64,000 nucleotides of DNA from Gemmatimonadaceae bacterium. GTDB lineage: Bacteria > Gemmatimonadota > Gemmatimonadetes > Gemmatimonadales > Gemmatimonadaceae. Shown in pieces: positions 34,637-44,175 of the stretch (positions are counted from its first letter, which is position 1; every line of letters starts with the position of its first letter). Made by a program: the position numbers and the translations under genes. The notes under the pieces are model-generated. The model was not told the DNA's origin and made no database searches. It was given only the letters and a program-made list of their open reading frames with translations. Location of the stretch: contig JADLCY010000001.1 in assembly GCA_020846935.1 (NCBI GenBank), forward strand, positions 310,001 to 374,000, given 5' to 3'.

Positions 34637-35908
34637 CTACTGCTTCACAATCTCGACTCGGCGGTTCTGCGCCCGTCCCGTCGCGGTCGTGTTCGGCACC
34701 GAGGGTTTCGTGTCGCCGAGCCCCTGCGTGGTGACTCTCGCACCGTCGATGCCGTACTGCGCCACCAGCGCCGTTTTCACGGCGGCCGCTCGCGCGTCGC
34801 TCAGCGTGAGGTTGCTCGCCGCCGAGCCCACGTTGTCGGTGTGCCCTTCGATGAGAATCTTCAGGTCGCCGTACTTCCGGAGCGTGGCCGCGATCTCCTT
34901 GAGGACGGCGTGCGACTCCGGCTGAAGGTCGGATTTGCCCGTGGCGAACAGAATGCCGTGCGTGGCCCAACGACCCCTTGCCGCCAGGGCGTCGTACAGC
35001 ACATCGGTCTCGCTCTCGGCGACGCGTATGCTCGCGAGATACACTGCGACGTCAGGCTCCTCGGTGCCGTTCACGAAGAGCCGGATGACGGAGTCGCGCC
35101 TGAACGGGAACTCCGGGATGTTGTACATCCGGCGCTCATTCGTGTACATCTTGAGGTACGGCCCGTCCATGAGCACGCGCAGGTGCGCCACGTTCCCCCT
35201 GAGCTGGCCCTGCATCGACTCGGGGATGTTCGACGCCATGTTCCGGTTGGCGAAGGCGCTGCCGATGATCAGGCTGCCCGACGGCGTCCAGGCGATCTCC
35301 GACGACTCGTTGCCGCGATTCCGCACGGCGCCACCCTCGAACGCGACCATCTCGTACCCGCAGCAGGCAGCTCGCGGAGCGATGACGTCGATCTCCAGGG
35401 TGAAGCGTTCGGGCAACTGCTTGCCCACCGGAATCAGGATTTCGGATCGGCCCGTGCTCCGAAGCACCTTCACCCCATCGCGTTCGACGATCTCGATGGG
35501 ACCCGAGCTGTACTTCAGGCCACGGGCGAAGTTGCCGACCTTGTCTTCGGAAAAGTCGGTAAAGAAGATCACCTTGTTGCCCGGGACGAAGTCGTAGTTC
35601 TCCCAGACCTTGGCCGCTGTCGGCGTGGGCGCGCTGGCTGCCGCCGGCGTGCCGGGCCGCGCGACCGCGGCCGAGTCTCCCTTGGTCGCCTTGGAGCTGT
35701 CCGCACTCCCGGCTGCGCCTGACCCTTTGCGAGCATCCTCTTCCGCCTTCTTCGCCGCCTCGGCGGCCTTCCTGGCGGCCTCCTGCTCGGCGCGGCGCTT
35801 GGCGGCTTCCTTGAGTCGCGTGCCGACCTGGGCGTCGACAGCAACGGGCGCCGAGGTGACCGCGATCAGGAGCGCGGTCAGGAGAGCAGGCCATCGGAAT
35901 CGGGACAT
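34637..35908 (-). CDS. OmpA-family outer-membrane/peptidoglycan-binding protein
   Basis: 423 residues. Signal peptide (PALLTALLIAVTSAPVAVDA), then an Ala/Lys/Glu helix (~30-65) and a Ser/Ala/Thr linker. A beta-rich middle domain (~105-300) has FFTDFSEDKVGNFARGL and resembles a laminin/concanavalin fold. A C-terminal OmpA domain (~310-423) has ATGKSDLQPES, ILIEGHTDN and GRAQNRRVEI, including the Asp/Arg pair that grips peptidoglycan. A GGAGG ribosome site sits six bases before ATG 35908, which decides the start over upstream in-frame codons. Likely anchors the envelope and senses or binds a carbohydrate-like ligand. Confidence 0.88.
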   Translation of the reverse strand: MSRFRWPALLTALLIAVTSAPVAVDAQVGTRLKEAAKRRAEQEAARKAAEAAKKAEEDARKGSGAAGSADSSKATKGDSAAVARPGTPAAASAPTPTAAKVWENYDFVPGNKVIFFTDFSEDKVGNFARGLKYSSGPIEIVERDGVKVLRSTGRSEILIPVGKQLPERFTLEIDVIAPRAACCGYEMVAFEGGAVRNRGNESSEIAWTPSGSLIIGSAFANRNMASNIPESMQGQLRGNVAHLRVLMDGPYLKMYTNERRMYNIPEFPFRRDSVIRLFVNGTEEPDVAVYLASIRVAESETDVLYDALAARGRWATHGILFATGKSDLQPESHAVLKEIAATLRKYGDLKILIEGHTDNVGSAASNLTLSDARAAAVKTALVAQYGIDGARVTTQGLGDTKPSVPNTTATGRAQNRRVEIVKQ

Positions 35909-36172
35909 CGTATCCTCCGGAGGCGTGAGTTGATCGCCAGCCTCACACGGTGAAGAACGCACGTGCATGCCGCTGTTTCTCAGCGAATCGCACGCTCGCC
36001 GACACGACTTGCCGACGGTGCGCGAGCGCGGCAAACTCCGGCCGGCCTGGGCCCGACCCTCCAGGTACGGCAACTCGGGCCCGCACGATGCACCAGACGA
36101 GCTTCGAGGCAGACTCCACTCCGGTGCGAGCTCGATGCTCCGCCCACACACTTCCCCGCACCTGACCCCGTC

Positions 36173-37258
36173 GTGTCACACTCGGCGCCAAGCCTCCCGC
36201 CCCAATCCCTCGCATTTCTGGAACGCCTGCTCGATACGCCCGGTCCCTCGGGCTTCGAGGCCGCCGCGGCTCGCGTGTGGCGCGAGGGGGTGAGCGGATT
36301 TGCACAAGTCGCCGCGGACGTATCCGGCAACAGCGTGGCGGTCGTCGAAGGAGGCGGCGGTCCCACGATCATGCTGGCCGGCCACATCGACGAGATCGGC
36401 GTCATCGTGACCTGGATCGACGATACGGGACTGGTCTACATCGGTCCCATCGGCGGATGGGACGTGCAGGTGCTGGTCGGGCAGCGCATCCGCTTCGCCG
36501 GCCGGAGCGGCGACGTGATCGGCGTCGTTGGCAAGAAACCGATCCACCTGATCAAGCCGGACGAACGGGAAAAGGCGTCAAAGTTCGCCGACCTGTGGGT
36601 CGACATCGGCGCCACGTCGCGCGCCGAGGCCGCCGAGCGGGTCGAGATCGGGGACCCCGGGGTCATCGACGCACGCATGGTGCGACTGCCGAACGATCGG
36701 CTCGTCTCGCGCGCCATCGACGACCGCATCGGCGCGTTTGTCATCGCCGAAGCACTGCGCCGATACGCGGCCCAGCCCGGGGCGGCACGCGTCGTCGCCG
36801 TCGCGACCACGCAGGAAGAGATCGGGTTTCACGGCGGCGGTGCGGTCGTCGCCGCCACGCGCGTCAATCCCGTGATGGCCATCGCGGTGGACGTGACCTT
36901 CGCCTCCGATCACCCCGGCATCGAAAAGAAGGAGGTCGGAGAGCACTCGATCGGTGGCGGCCCGGTGCTCGCCCGCGGCTCGGTCATCTCACCGGTCGTG
37001 TTCCGGCTCCTGAAGGACACGGCCGCCGAGCTTGCGATTCCCTGCTCGGTGCACGCGGCGGGTCGCGACACCGCCACCGACGCCGATTTCATTCACCTCG
37101 CGCGCGAAGGCGTGGCCACCGGACTGCTCTCGATTCCGAACCGCTACATGCACTCGCCCAACGAAATGGTGAGTCTGCTCGACGTCGATCGCGCGGCGAC
37201 CCTCATTGCCGAAGCCTGCCGACGCGTCACGACGGCGACCGACTTCACCGCGCGCTGA
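36173..37258 (+). CDS. M42-family metallo-aminopeptidase
   Basis: 361 residues from GTG 36173, matching the ~350-residue family length. Dinuclear metal ligands and catalytic residues of M42 are visible: AGHIDEIGVIV (His), SRAIDDRIGAF (Asp), TTQEEIGFHGG (catalytic and metal Glu), AVDVTFASDHPG (Asp) and the final SIPNRYMHSPNE (His). M42 enzymes are large tetrahedral cytosolic aminopeptidases that finish peptide degradation. The gap to the divergent OmpA gene is 264 bases and nothing else is recognised in it. Its 3' end nearly touches the convergent HEAT-repeat gene (16 bases). Confidence 0.9.
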   Translation: MSHSAPSLPPQSLAFLERLLDTPGPSGFEAAAARVWREGVSGFAQVAADVSGNSVAVVEGGGGPTIMLAGHIDEIGVIVTWIDDTGLVYIGPIGGWDVQVLVGQRIRFAGRSGDVIGVVGKKPIHLIKPDEREKASKFADLWVDIGATSRAEAAERVEIGDPGVIDARMVRLPNDRLVSRAIDDRIGAFVIAEALRRYAAQPGAARVVAVATTQEEIGFHGGGAVVAATRVNPVMAIAVDVTFASDHPGIEKKEVGEHSIGGGPVLARGSVISPVVFRLLKDTAAELAIPCSVHAAGRDTATDADFIHLAREGVATGLLSIPNRYMHSPNEMVSLLDVDRAATLIAEACRRVTTATDFTAR

Positions 37259-37274
37259 ATCGACGGCGTCGCGC

Positions 37275-38891
37275 CTAACGCGGACCGTCCGCGAGCAGCC
37301 GCGCGGCCAGGTCGCGCACGGCCCCGTCGCGGTCCCTGGCCAGGGGTGCGAGCACGAGGCGCGACGCCTCGCTCTGCATCTCCCCCAGGGCCTGAACCGC
37401 CACCAGGCGACGCGCCTGCGGTCGCCGCCTGAAGAACGAACCCGGCGACGCCTCCAGCGACAGGCGTTGAACCGCGGCATCCACCGGGTGTCTCGCCAGG
37501 GCGAGTACCAGCGTGTTCCGGATCTCCTCGTCCGACTCGGCGTCCAGCGCCGCCAGCAACGCCGGCACCGCACGCGCGTGGTTCACCCGTGCGATTCCGT
37601 GCACCGCCTTGAGACGCACACTCGCGTCGGGGTCGCCCAGCGCCCGAAGGATCGTGTGCCCGGCCCGTGGCGTGCCGAGCCGGATCAGCGCCAGCGTCGC
37701 GGCATGGCGTACACGCGCATCGCGATGCCGCAGCGTCTCCACGAGATCTTCATCGGCAGCCACCGCGTTCATCTCGCCAAGCAGTTCGGCCGCGTTGCGC
37801 ACCACGAACCAGCGATGGTCGCGTAGCAGCTGCCGCAGCGGGTCCACCGCCGCCGGCAAGCCACGGAGGGCATCGCGATAGGCGCGCCGATCCCCCGCCG
37901 GCTCGGCCGTGATCAGCAGGTCGACGATGATGTCGGCCGCCGGCTCACCCTGCCTGACGAGGAACTGCTGCACCGCGTCGCGCAGGTCGCGATGGCTGGG
38001 CAGCAGCTGTGCCACGCCTCGCAGGATCCCCGGCTTCGCCAACCGCTTGAAGACGATGCCGAACGCCCGCTTTACGTCGGGCTGCGTGACGCTCTCCTCG
38101 CGAGCCAGCACGCGCGACACGAGATCGACCACCGCGGTCCACGATCCCTCGCGCGCCGCGTCTTCCAGCACTCGCGTCACCTCGTCGAGCAGGGCCGGCG
38201 CCACCACGGGCGTGATCTCGCCGCGCAACCGGATCACGAGATCGTCCACGTGCCGCGCCGGCATCAACTCCTCGGTCGCAATCGCCGGTTTCCCCGGCGG
38301 CGCCACCCGCACCGGCTCGAGCGCCGACGGGGTCACGCGCGCGGCGAGGTGCTCCCGCATCGCCTCCTCGACCGGCGTGGTCCCGTTCGCCGGCGTCCGC
38401 GTACTCGCGCCGTACGCGAGGCGCGGCATCGGCGGGGTCGGGGTGCGCTGAAACCCGTGGCGGCCCAGTTGCACCGCCAGGTGCTGCGCCTGCAGCGCGA
38501 CGAACTGCTCGTCGAACGAATGCCCTGGATCTTCGGAGTCGCCCGCGCTCGCCAGGGCCCGCGCGAGACCCAGCAGCTCTGCCGCCGTTGCCCCCGAATG
38601 CGACTCGATCACGCGCACCGTGTGCACGGCCATGCGCGTACTCAGCTCCGCCAACCACGGGTGACTCTCCGCGAGCGGACGCCGGCCTGCGCTGTCGGCG
38701 ACCGCCGCTGCCAGTTCGGACTGTTCGATCCGGGCCGCGCTCTCCATCCCCGAGGTCCGCAGCGATCGGAGCACCGACTTCTGGACGTCGAGGTGCCCCG
38801 GACGGTACACGAGCAGCCAGACGAGATGGGCAAGCTCCCGGACGAAAGGGTCCGAGGTCACCGGTTCCGAACGATCGACGCGCGTGGGCAC
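37275..38891 (-). CDS. HEAT-repeat protein
   Basis: 538 residues, GTG start. The N-terminal ~300 residues have no recognised domain; an Arg/Pro-rich segment (~165-200) separates a helical front part from a middle helical region. From ~310 onward, HEAT-like helical pairs are evident, for example VRHAATLALIRLGTPRAGHTIL, VRLKAVHGIARVNHARAVPALLAAL and DGAVRDLAARLLADG. Such solenoids are protein-binding scaffolds; no enzymatic motif is visible. It is divergent from the histone-deacetylase-family gene with a 192-base shared upstream region. Confidence 0.75.
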   Translation of the reverse strand: MPTRVDRSEPVTSDPFVRELAHLVWLLVYRPGHLDVQKSVLRSLRTSGMESAARIEQSELAAAVADSAGRRPLAESHPWLAELSTRMAVHTVRVIESHSGATAAELLGLARALASAGDSEDPGHSFDEQFVALQAQHLAVQLGRHGFQRTPTPPMPRLAYGASTRTPANGTTPVEEAMREHLAARVTPSALEPVRVAPPGKPAIATEELMPARHVDDLVIRLRGEITPVVAPALLDEVTRVLEDAAREGSWTAVVDLVSRVLAREESVTQPDVKRAFGIVFKRLAKPGILRGVAQLLPSHRDLRDAVQQFLVRQGEPAADIIVDLLITAEPAGDRRAYRDALRGLPAAVDPLRQLLRDHRWFVVRNAAELLGEMNAVAADEDLVETLRHRDARVRHAATLALIRLGTPRAGHTILRALGDPDASVRLKAVHGIARVNHARAVPALLAALDAESDEEIRNTLVLALARHPVDAAVQRLSLEASPGSFFRRRPQARRLVAVQALGEMQSEASRLVLAPLARDRDGAVRDLAARLLADGPR

Positions 38892-39083
38892 GTCCTAGGA
38901 CGCACAGGGGGACCACGACGAAACGGCACTGGCGCCGACAGAGGCCGCGCGCAGGTTCCCCGAGCGTGAACCTTCGCGTACCGCCGCACCACCCTCCTGC
39001 ACGACTGGTCCTCGCCGCACTGCCCTGCCGCAGGGATCGGGCGGACTCCGAGCACGTTCGCACCCCGTGGCGACGGTAGGGGC

Positions 39084-39986
39084 GTGTCGCTCCATGTGTG
39101 GTCCCCGGCGCGGTTTGCGGTGCCCCTCCCGGACGGGCATCGATTCCCGATCGCCAAATACGCCCTCCTCCGCGACCGTGCCCGAGCGGAAGGACTCGTG
39201 GACGACCTGCGACTCCACGAACCGTCTCGCGTGCCAACCTCGGCGCTGCTTCGCGTGCACGACGCGGGGTACGTCGAGCACCTCAGCAACGGTACGCTCG
39301 ACGCGTCGTCGATCCGCCGCCTGGGATTCCCCTGGTCCGAAGGGCTGGTCGAGCGATCGTACCGCGCCGCCGGCGGCACCTTCGAGGCGGCCGACGCCGC
39401 GCTCACCCACGGTCTCGCGATGAACCTCGCCGGTGGCACACATCACGCGTTTCCCGCGCACGGCGAAGGTTTCTGCGTCTTCAACGATGTGGCGATCGCC
39501 ACGCGCGCGCTGCTGGCCCGCGGGCGCATCACGCGTGCGGCCATCGTGGACCTCGACGTGCATCAGGGGAACGGCACGCACGCCATCTTTGCCGGCGACC
39601 CTCGCGTCTACACGTTCAGCATGCACGGCGCGCGGAACTATCCATTCCGCAAGGTGCCCGGTGACCACGACGTGGAGCTCGATGACGGCACCGACGATGC
39701 GCGGTACTGTGAGCTGCTCGCGGACGCCTTGCCGCGCGTGCTCAGCGAGTCAAACCCCGACATCGTGTTCTACCTCGCCGGCGCCGACCCGCACGAAGAC
39801 GACCGGCTCGGCCGACTCGCGCTCACGCACGACGGACTCGCCCGTCGGGACCACATGGTGCTTCGCGCCTGTAGGGAAGTGGGGATTCCCGTCGCGATCA
39901 CGATTGCCGGTGGCTACGGCCGCGACATCGCCACGACGGTGGAAGCGCACGTCCGCACACTCCGGGCAGCGCGCGAATACACCTGA
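39084..39986 (+). CDS. histone deacetylase / AcuC-family amidohydrolase
   Basis: 300 residues, the size of bacterial class-II-like members. The zinc site and active site are intact: [20 protein letters not shown] (paired His), [11 protein letters not shown] (Asp and His ligands), [11 protein letters not shown] (Asp ligand) and ITIAGGYG. Bacterial relatives deacetylate acetyl-lysine on acetyl-CoA synthetase, acetylpolyamines or other small amides. The target here is unknown. The GTG start gives a normal N-terminus ([14 protein letters not shown]), and its stop lies only five bases from the convergent neighbour. Confidence 0.9.
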   Translation: MSLHVWSPARFAVPLPDGHRFPIAKYALLRDRARAEGLVDDLRLHEPSRVPTSALLRVHDAGYVEHLSNGTLDASSIRRLGFPWSEGLVERSYRAAGGTFEAADAALTHGLAMNLAGGTHHAFPAHGEGFCVFNDVAIATRALLARGRITRAAIVDLDVHQGNGTHAIFAGDPRVYTFSMHGARNYPFRKVPGDHDVELDDGTDDARYCELLADALPRVLSESNPDIVFYLAGADPHEDDRLGRLALTHDGLARRDHMVLRACREVGIPVAITIAGGYGRDIATTVEAHVRTLRAAREYT

Positions 39987-39991
39987 GCCCC

Positions 39992-40687
39992 TCAGGGCCT
40001 CTTGATCGCGAACCCGGTGACGTGCACGTCGAGGTTGTGGTTCACGCGAAGGCCGACGATGCCGTTCAGGCTTTCGAGCTTCCCCTCGCCAACCAGCGAC
40101 GCGCTGCCGTAGCCCCACACCTCCGTTCCGTTCACCAGGCACGACGTCCGCGCACCCGTCACGCGCCACGCGACCTCGTTTGACGCCTTCCCGCTGGGGC
40201 CCACTTTGCGGATCGCCGAGTGTGCCGTGCGGCCCGCCAGCTCGTGGACCTCGTCGCCCAATCGGTGCTTTACGGTGAACGTGCCGTTGCCGGCAATCGC
40301 GCAGTAGAGATAGTTCTGCCTGGGCCGATCGAGCTGTGAACCGCCGATGAAGAGGCCGTAGTACTCCGCGTGTTCGGTCGGCGTTTCCTGGTTGAACCGC
40401 GCGCTCGCCGTGTAGTCGCCCGCGGCCGCATTTGCCGGGTTCCAGTAGATCGCGGGAGGGCCGGCGACCACGAGCCACCCCCCAGCCAGGTCGCTGAAGC
40501 GCGCGTCGGTCAGGCGCGCTCCACCCTTCTCCGCCTGCGGATCGACACGCCCCGTCCACCCCTTCACGAGCACCCCACCGTTCTTCACCAGACGGTCAGG
40601 GTCGCTGGCCTGCCCCTGCGACACGCGCGCAGGGACCGCCGCCATCGCAAGCGTCGCGACGAGTGTCCAGGCGTCACGGGTTCTCAT
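39992..40687 (-). CDS. secreted protein with concanavalin-like fold, function unknown
   Basis: 231 residues with a signal peptide (WTLVATLAMAAVPARVSQG). The mature part is beta-rich with GWLVVAGPPAIYWNPANAA, YYGLFIGGSQLD, NYLYCAIAGNGTFTVKHR, GEGKLESLNGIVGLRVNHNLDVHV. This arrangement resembles the jelly-roll domains that follow the pattern of DUF1080/LamG-like proteins, but I see no catalytic acid pair and do not assign a hydrolase. GAGGTGAG before ATG 40687 is a strong ribosome site and excludes the long upstream open frame. Confidence 0.7.
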   Translation of the reverse strand: MRTRDAWTLVATLAMAAVPARVSQGQASDPDRLVKNGGVLVKGWTGRVDPQAEKGGARLTDARFSDLAGGWLVVAGPPAIYWNPANAAAGDYTASARFNQETPTEHAEYYGLFIGGSQLDRPRQNYLYCAIAGNGTFTVKHRLGDEVHELAGRTAHSAIRKVGPSGKASNEVAWRVTGARTSCLVNGTEVWGYGSASLVGEGKLESLNGIVGLRVNHNLDVHVTGFAIKRP

Positions 40688-40876
40688 GTGCTCACCTCGC
40701 GGAAATCCATGCTGATGGAGAACGATACCACGCGGCACGCGTGCGAACCGGGCACCCGAGCGAACCCGGGGGCTCTGCACCCGGATGGACGAGCCGGCTC
40801 GCTCGCCCAATGACGGGCGCGACCGCGAGTCGGTGAACGTGGCGTGTTCTCCCGATCCCGGTGTTAGCGTTGCCGC

Positions 40877-41761
40877 ATGCCGATGCCGATCCCCGCCCCG
40901 CGCGCCAATGGGATGACCACCACCACGCCGATGCCGTTGTACTGGGCACGCCACGGACGCGAGGGAGGTCCGCCGCTGCTCGTTCTGCACGGCGGCCCTG
41001 GAGCGAGCCACGAGTATCTCCTCCCGCAGATGCTCCGGCTCGGTGCGACGAACGACCTGCTGTTCTACGACCAGCGCGGCGGCGGGCGCTCCCGGACCGA
41101 TGATCCGACTCCCGTGACCTGGCAGGTGCAGGTCGGTGACCTTGCCGCGGTGATCGAGGAGCTGTCGCGCGACCGGCCACTCACCATCGTCGGCTACTCG
41201 TGGGGAGCGCTGCTGGCGCTGCTGTACACCCTCGAGGTCGCGGCCGGACGCGTGCCGGTACCGCCGGCGCGCCTCGTGCTGATCGACCCCGCGCCGGTGA
41301 ACCGGACGTGGCGTGCCGCCTTCGAGGAGGAGTTCCAGCGGCGTCAGGCCGGAGATGCGGTCCGTGCCTTGCGAGAGGAACTGGCGGCGTCGGGCCTGCG
41401 CGAGGCGGACGCCGTCGCGTACCGGCAGCGGCAGTTCGAGTTGTCGGTCGCCGGCTACTTCGCCGACCCGCGCCGCGCACGTGACCTGACGCCGTTTCGC
41501 ATCACCGGTCGCGTGCAGCAGTCCGTGTGGGAGAGCCTGGGCGACTTCGATCTCGTACCCGGGCTGCACCGGGTCCCACCTGTGCCGACACTTCTCGTGC
41601 ATGGGTGGCACGACCCGATCCCGGTGGAATCGTCGTTCGCGGTCGCCCGTGCCTTGCACGCGCGGTGCGTCGTCCTTGAGGCAAGCGGGCACGTACCCTA
41701 CGTGGAGCAACCCGACACCCTGTTCGCCACGATCGAGCAGTTCCTGAACGAGACCTCCTGA
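40877..41761 (+). CDS. proline iminopeptidase-like alpha/beta hydrolase (S33)
   Basis: 294 residues. Oxyanion-hole HGGPGASHEY and DQRGGGRS are hallmarks of the S33 family. The nucleophile is Ser in GYSWGALLAL, the acid Asp in HGWHDPIP and the base His in ASGHVPYVE. A helical cap lies at ~125-210. It likely releases N-terminal proline or other residues from small peptides in the cytosol. The first 20 residues contain several Met codons; ATG 40913 is a possible later start. It lies 15 bases before the next gene. Confidence 0.88.
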   Translation: MPMPIPAPRANGMTTTTPMPLYWARHGREGGPPLLVLHGGPGASHEYLLPQMLRLGATNDLLFYDQRGGGRSRTDDPTPVTWQVQVGDLAAVIEELSRDRPLTIVGYSWGALLALLYTLEVAAGRVPVPPARLVLIDPAPVNRTWRAAFEEEFQRRQAGDAVRALREELAASGLREADAVAYRQRQFELSVAGYFADPRRARDLTPFRITGRVQQSVWESLGDFDLVPGLHRVPPVPTLLVHGWHDPIPVESSFAVARALHARCVVLEASGHVPYVEQPDTLFATIEQFLNETS

Positions 41762-41776
41762 GGACGAGGTAGCCCC

Positions 41777-42244
41777 ATGACAAGCGTTGGCCAGAAGGAG
41801 GAGATGCACGTCACGACCATCGAAGTGGAAGGGCGTCCGTACAGCGTCTCCATCGAGGTCGAGAACGACGGCATCGAGCACGTGGGATATCTCTGGTTCA
41901 CCGACGACGAATGGGACGACGACGGCCTCCGGGATCACGGCGCGATCCCAGGTCACTCGTCGGAGGAGGTCCTGCACGCCGCGCGCGCGATCTCGCCGAC
42001 CGACCTGCAGCTGCGCTTCGCCCGGGCGCGCCAGGACCAGCGCCGCTACCACGGGCTGCGCCGCCTCACCGAGCAGGTGCTGGAAGACATCCGCCACCTG
42101 AACAAGGTCGCCACCTCGATGCGCGTCGGCCTGCTCGAGGTCACGGACGCCGCCGAGGAAATCGATCGGACGGAGCAGCGGCTGCACGAACTGATCGATC
42201 AGCTGCGCGTGGTGGCCGGAGTGGTCTCGCAACCCGGAAACTGA
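41777..42244 (+). CDS. hypothetical protein with C-terminal coiled coil
   Basis: 155 residues, not recognised. The N-terminal ~55 residues are a beta-rich unit with VTTIEVEGRPYSVSIEVENDGIEHVG, followed by an acidic turn (FTDDEWDDDG). The rest is helical and probably coiled (RRLTEQVLEDIRHLNKVATSM ... EEIDRTEQRLHELIDQLRVV). GAGG upstream of ATG 41777 and the 15-base distance suggest translation with the hydrolase gene. The 249 bases that follow hold no feature I can support. Confidence 0.6.
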   Translation: MTSVGQKEEMHVTTIEVEGRPYSVSIEVENDGIEHVGYLWFTDDEWDDDGLRDHGAIPGHSSEEVLHAARAISPTDLQLRFARARQDQRRYHGLRRLTEQVLEDIRHLNKVATSMRVGLLEVTDAAEEIDRTEQRLHELIDQLRVVAGVVSQPGN

Positions 42245-42493
42245 TCGGCCCTCCCCCGACCGCCGAGCCAACGAGCACGCTGGCACGGCCCGCCTCAGAA
42301 GGCGAGGGTCACGCGAGAGTGAGGTCCACGAGCGGCCGTTGCCCACGTCGCGGTTCCGGGCGGACATCGAGACCTATAGGGAGCCCACCGCGCCGCGCGT
42401 CACCGCTTCGCTTCTTGGGACCTCCGGAGTCGGCGATATTCCGCGCGGAGGCGCGCTCACACGCCTCGAACACCGTGCAGACCGGGAGCGCAG

Positions 42494-43342
42494 ATGGCGA
42501 AGCGAGGAGGGGGAAAACCGCGGCAGCCGCTGTCCCAGCGCCGGCCTGGCAAGGCCGCGGCCCGCGGAACCCCAAAAGGCCCCAGTGCCACATCACGTCC
42601 GCGAACGAAAGCCTCCGCGGCGCGAAAGACGGCCACGGCCGCCCGACCTTCACCCTCCCAGTCCCGCAGGCTCGCCCACCCCGGTCGCGTACCAGCGCGC
42701 GGTGATGACGCTGCGCGGCGACGCCACGCGGAAGCGGTCTGGAACCATCTGGCCGCGCTCTACCCTGACGCACACTGCGAGCTGGATTTTCGCTCCCCCT
42801 GGGAACTGCTGGTCGCCACGATCCTCTCGGCGCAGTGCACGGACAAGCGCGTGAACATGGTGACGCCCGTGCTGTTCGAGCGGTGGCCCTCGCCGGCGGC
42901 GCTGGCGGCGGCCGAAGCCAGCGCACTCGAGGGTGTCATCAAGAGTACCGGCTTCTTCCGCGCCAAGACCAGGGCGCTGCTCGGCGTCGCTGCGGCCGTG
43001 ACCGATGTGCACGGCGGCGCGGTCCCGTCGCGCATGGAGGATCTCGTGGTGCTTCCGGGCGTGGGCCGCAAGACCGCGAACGTGGTGCTCGGCAATGCCT
43101 TCGGCGTGAACGAAGGCGTGGTCGTCGACACCCACGTCGGGCGCCTCGCGGTCCGCCTGGGCCTAACGAGCGAGACGGACCCGGTGAAGGTGGAGGCGGC
43201 CCTGATGGCGCTCTTCGACCGCGAGCGCTGGACGTTGCTCTCGCACCTGCTGATCTGGCACGGGCGCCGTGTGTGCGAGGCGCGCAAGCCCCGGTGCGGA
43301 GACTGCCGGCTCAACGCCATTTGCCCGGCGTCGCTGGCGTAG
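42494..43342 (+). CDS. nth: endonuclease III (DNA glycosylase/AP lyase)
   Basis: 282 residues. It removes oxidised pyrimidines and nicks the abasic site. The helix-hairpin-helix with catalytic Lys reads LPGVGRKTANVVLG, the catalytic Asp is in VVDTHVGR, and the [4Fe-4S] cluster cysteines appear as C-x6-C-x2-C-x5-C in VCEARKPRCGDCRLNAIC. The first ~75 residues are an extra basic, Ala/Arg/Lys/Pro-rich tail absent from the ~210-residue E. coli enzyme. GGGAG five bases before ATG 42494 argues that this tail is translated. Confidence 0.95.
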   Translation: MAKRGGGKPRQPLSQRRPGKAAARGTPKGPSATSRPRTKASAARKTATAARPSPSQSRRLAHPGRVPARGDDAARRRHAEAVWNHLAALYPDAHCELDFRSPWELLVATILSAQCTDKRVNMVTPVLFERWPSPAALAAAEASALEGVIKSTGFFRAKTRALLGVAAAVTDVHGGAVPSRMEDLVVLPGVGRKTANVVLGNAFGVNEGVVVDTHVGRLAVRLGLTSETDPVKVEAALMALFDRERWTLLSHLLIWHGRRVCEARKPRCGDCRLNAICPASLA

Positions 43343-43378
43343 TGGTGCCCCCCGCAGCGTCGGCTTACCTTCCGGCGC

Positions 43379-43837
43379 ATGAAGACTGCCACGATTGAGA
43401 CCTCCCGCGGCACGGTCGTCGCCGAGCTGTACGACGCCGAGGCCCCCATCACCGTCGCCAACTTCGAGAAGCTCGCCAACGACGGCTTCTACAACGGCAC
43501 CAAGTTCCACCGCGTCATCCCCGATTTCGTCGTCCAGGGCGGCGATCCCTACTCCAGGGGCGGCGCCAGCGCCAAGGGCCCCGTCGGCACCGGCGGCCCC
43601 GGCTGGACCATCAAGTGCGAGACCAAGGGGAACCCGCACAAGCACGCCGTCGGCGCCCTGTCCATGGCCCACGCCGGCAAGGATACCGGCGGTTCCCAGT
43701 TCTTCATGGTGCTCAGCGAGCAGAACACGCGGCACCTCGATGGCGTTCACACCGTCTTCGGCCGCATCGTCAAGGGACTCGACGTCATGGCGCAGATCCG
43801 CCAGAACGACGAACTCGTGAGCGCCAAGGTCGAGTAA
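43379..43837 (+). CDS. cyclophilin-type peptidyl-prolyl cis-trans isomerase
   Basis: 152 residues without a signal peptide, so cytosolic. The active-site Arg is in [32 protein letters not shown] and [12 protein letters not shown] are the other family blocks. It accelerates proline isomerisation during folding. It lies 36 bases after nth and just ahead of a 51-residue membrane protein gene. Confidence 0.95.
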   Translation: MKTATIETSRGTVVAELYDAEAPITVANFEKLANDGFYNGTKFHRVIPDFVVQGGDPYSRGGASAKGPVGTGGPGWTIKCETKGNPHKHAVGALSMAHAGKDTGGSQFFMVLSEQNTRHLDGVHTVFGRIVKGLDVMAQIRQNDELVSAKVE

Positions 43838-43860
43838 CCTCCGCCCCGAACCGACCCACC

Positions 43861-44016
43861 ATGTCCTCCCTCCAGCCCAGCGACAAGCCGGCCGCGTTCC
43901 GCGGACTCATCCTCACCGCGCTCGCGCTCTTCGTGATGTGCTTCACCATCGTGAAGCTCACGAACAAGAAGTTCGCCAGCCACACCGCGAGCGCTGCCCC
44001 GGCTGCAAAGCACTAG
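43861..44016 (+). CDS. small single-helix membrane protein
   Basis: 51 residues: a polar start (SSLQPSDKPAAF), one membrane helix (RGLILTALALFVMCFTIVKL) and a short basic, Ala-rich tail. It starts 23 bases after the cyclophilin stop and is closed by a hairpin terminator. Not recognised as a family. The codon use and position make it a credible small gene. Confidence 0.55.
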   Translation: MSSLQPSDKPAAFRGLILTALALFVMCFTIVKLTNKKFASHTASAAPAAKH

Positions 44017-44038
44017 CTGCCAGCACACTCGACCGCGC

Positions 44039-44063
44039 GGGCCGCATTCCCTGAATGCGGCCC
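44039..44063 (+). terminator. intrinsic terminator-like hairpin
   Basis: GGGCCGCATT (44039-44048) pairs perfectly with AATGCGGCCC (44054-44063) around CCCTG, followed by GTCGTCCTTT. It lies 23 bases after the small membrane protein gene and would end the nth-cyclophilin unit; the T-run is weak. Confidence 0.6.
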
Positions 44064-44175
44064 GTCGTCCTTTCGGGCCGCACGCCTGCGTTGCCCTCTG
44101 GATTGACGCCCATTGAGCGAGGCAGATTCCCCTTCCCCGCCGGCAGCCGTCGGCCACACCGCCCGACCCGACCCG

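Noticed and set aside
40688-42367. Long minus-strand extension upstream of the secreted jelly-roll protein
   Set aside because: ATG 40687 has a strong ribosome site and starts a signal peptide, and the region carries two clear plus-strand genes.
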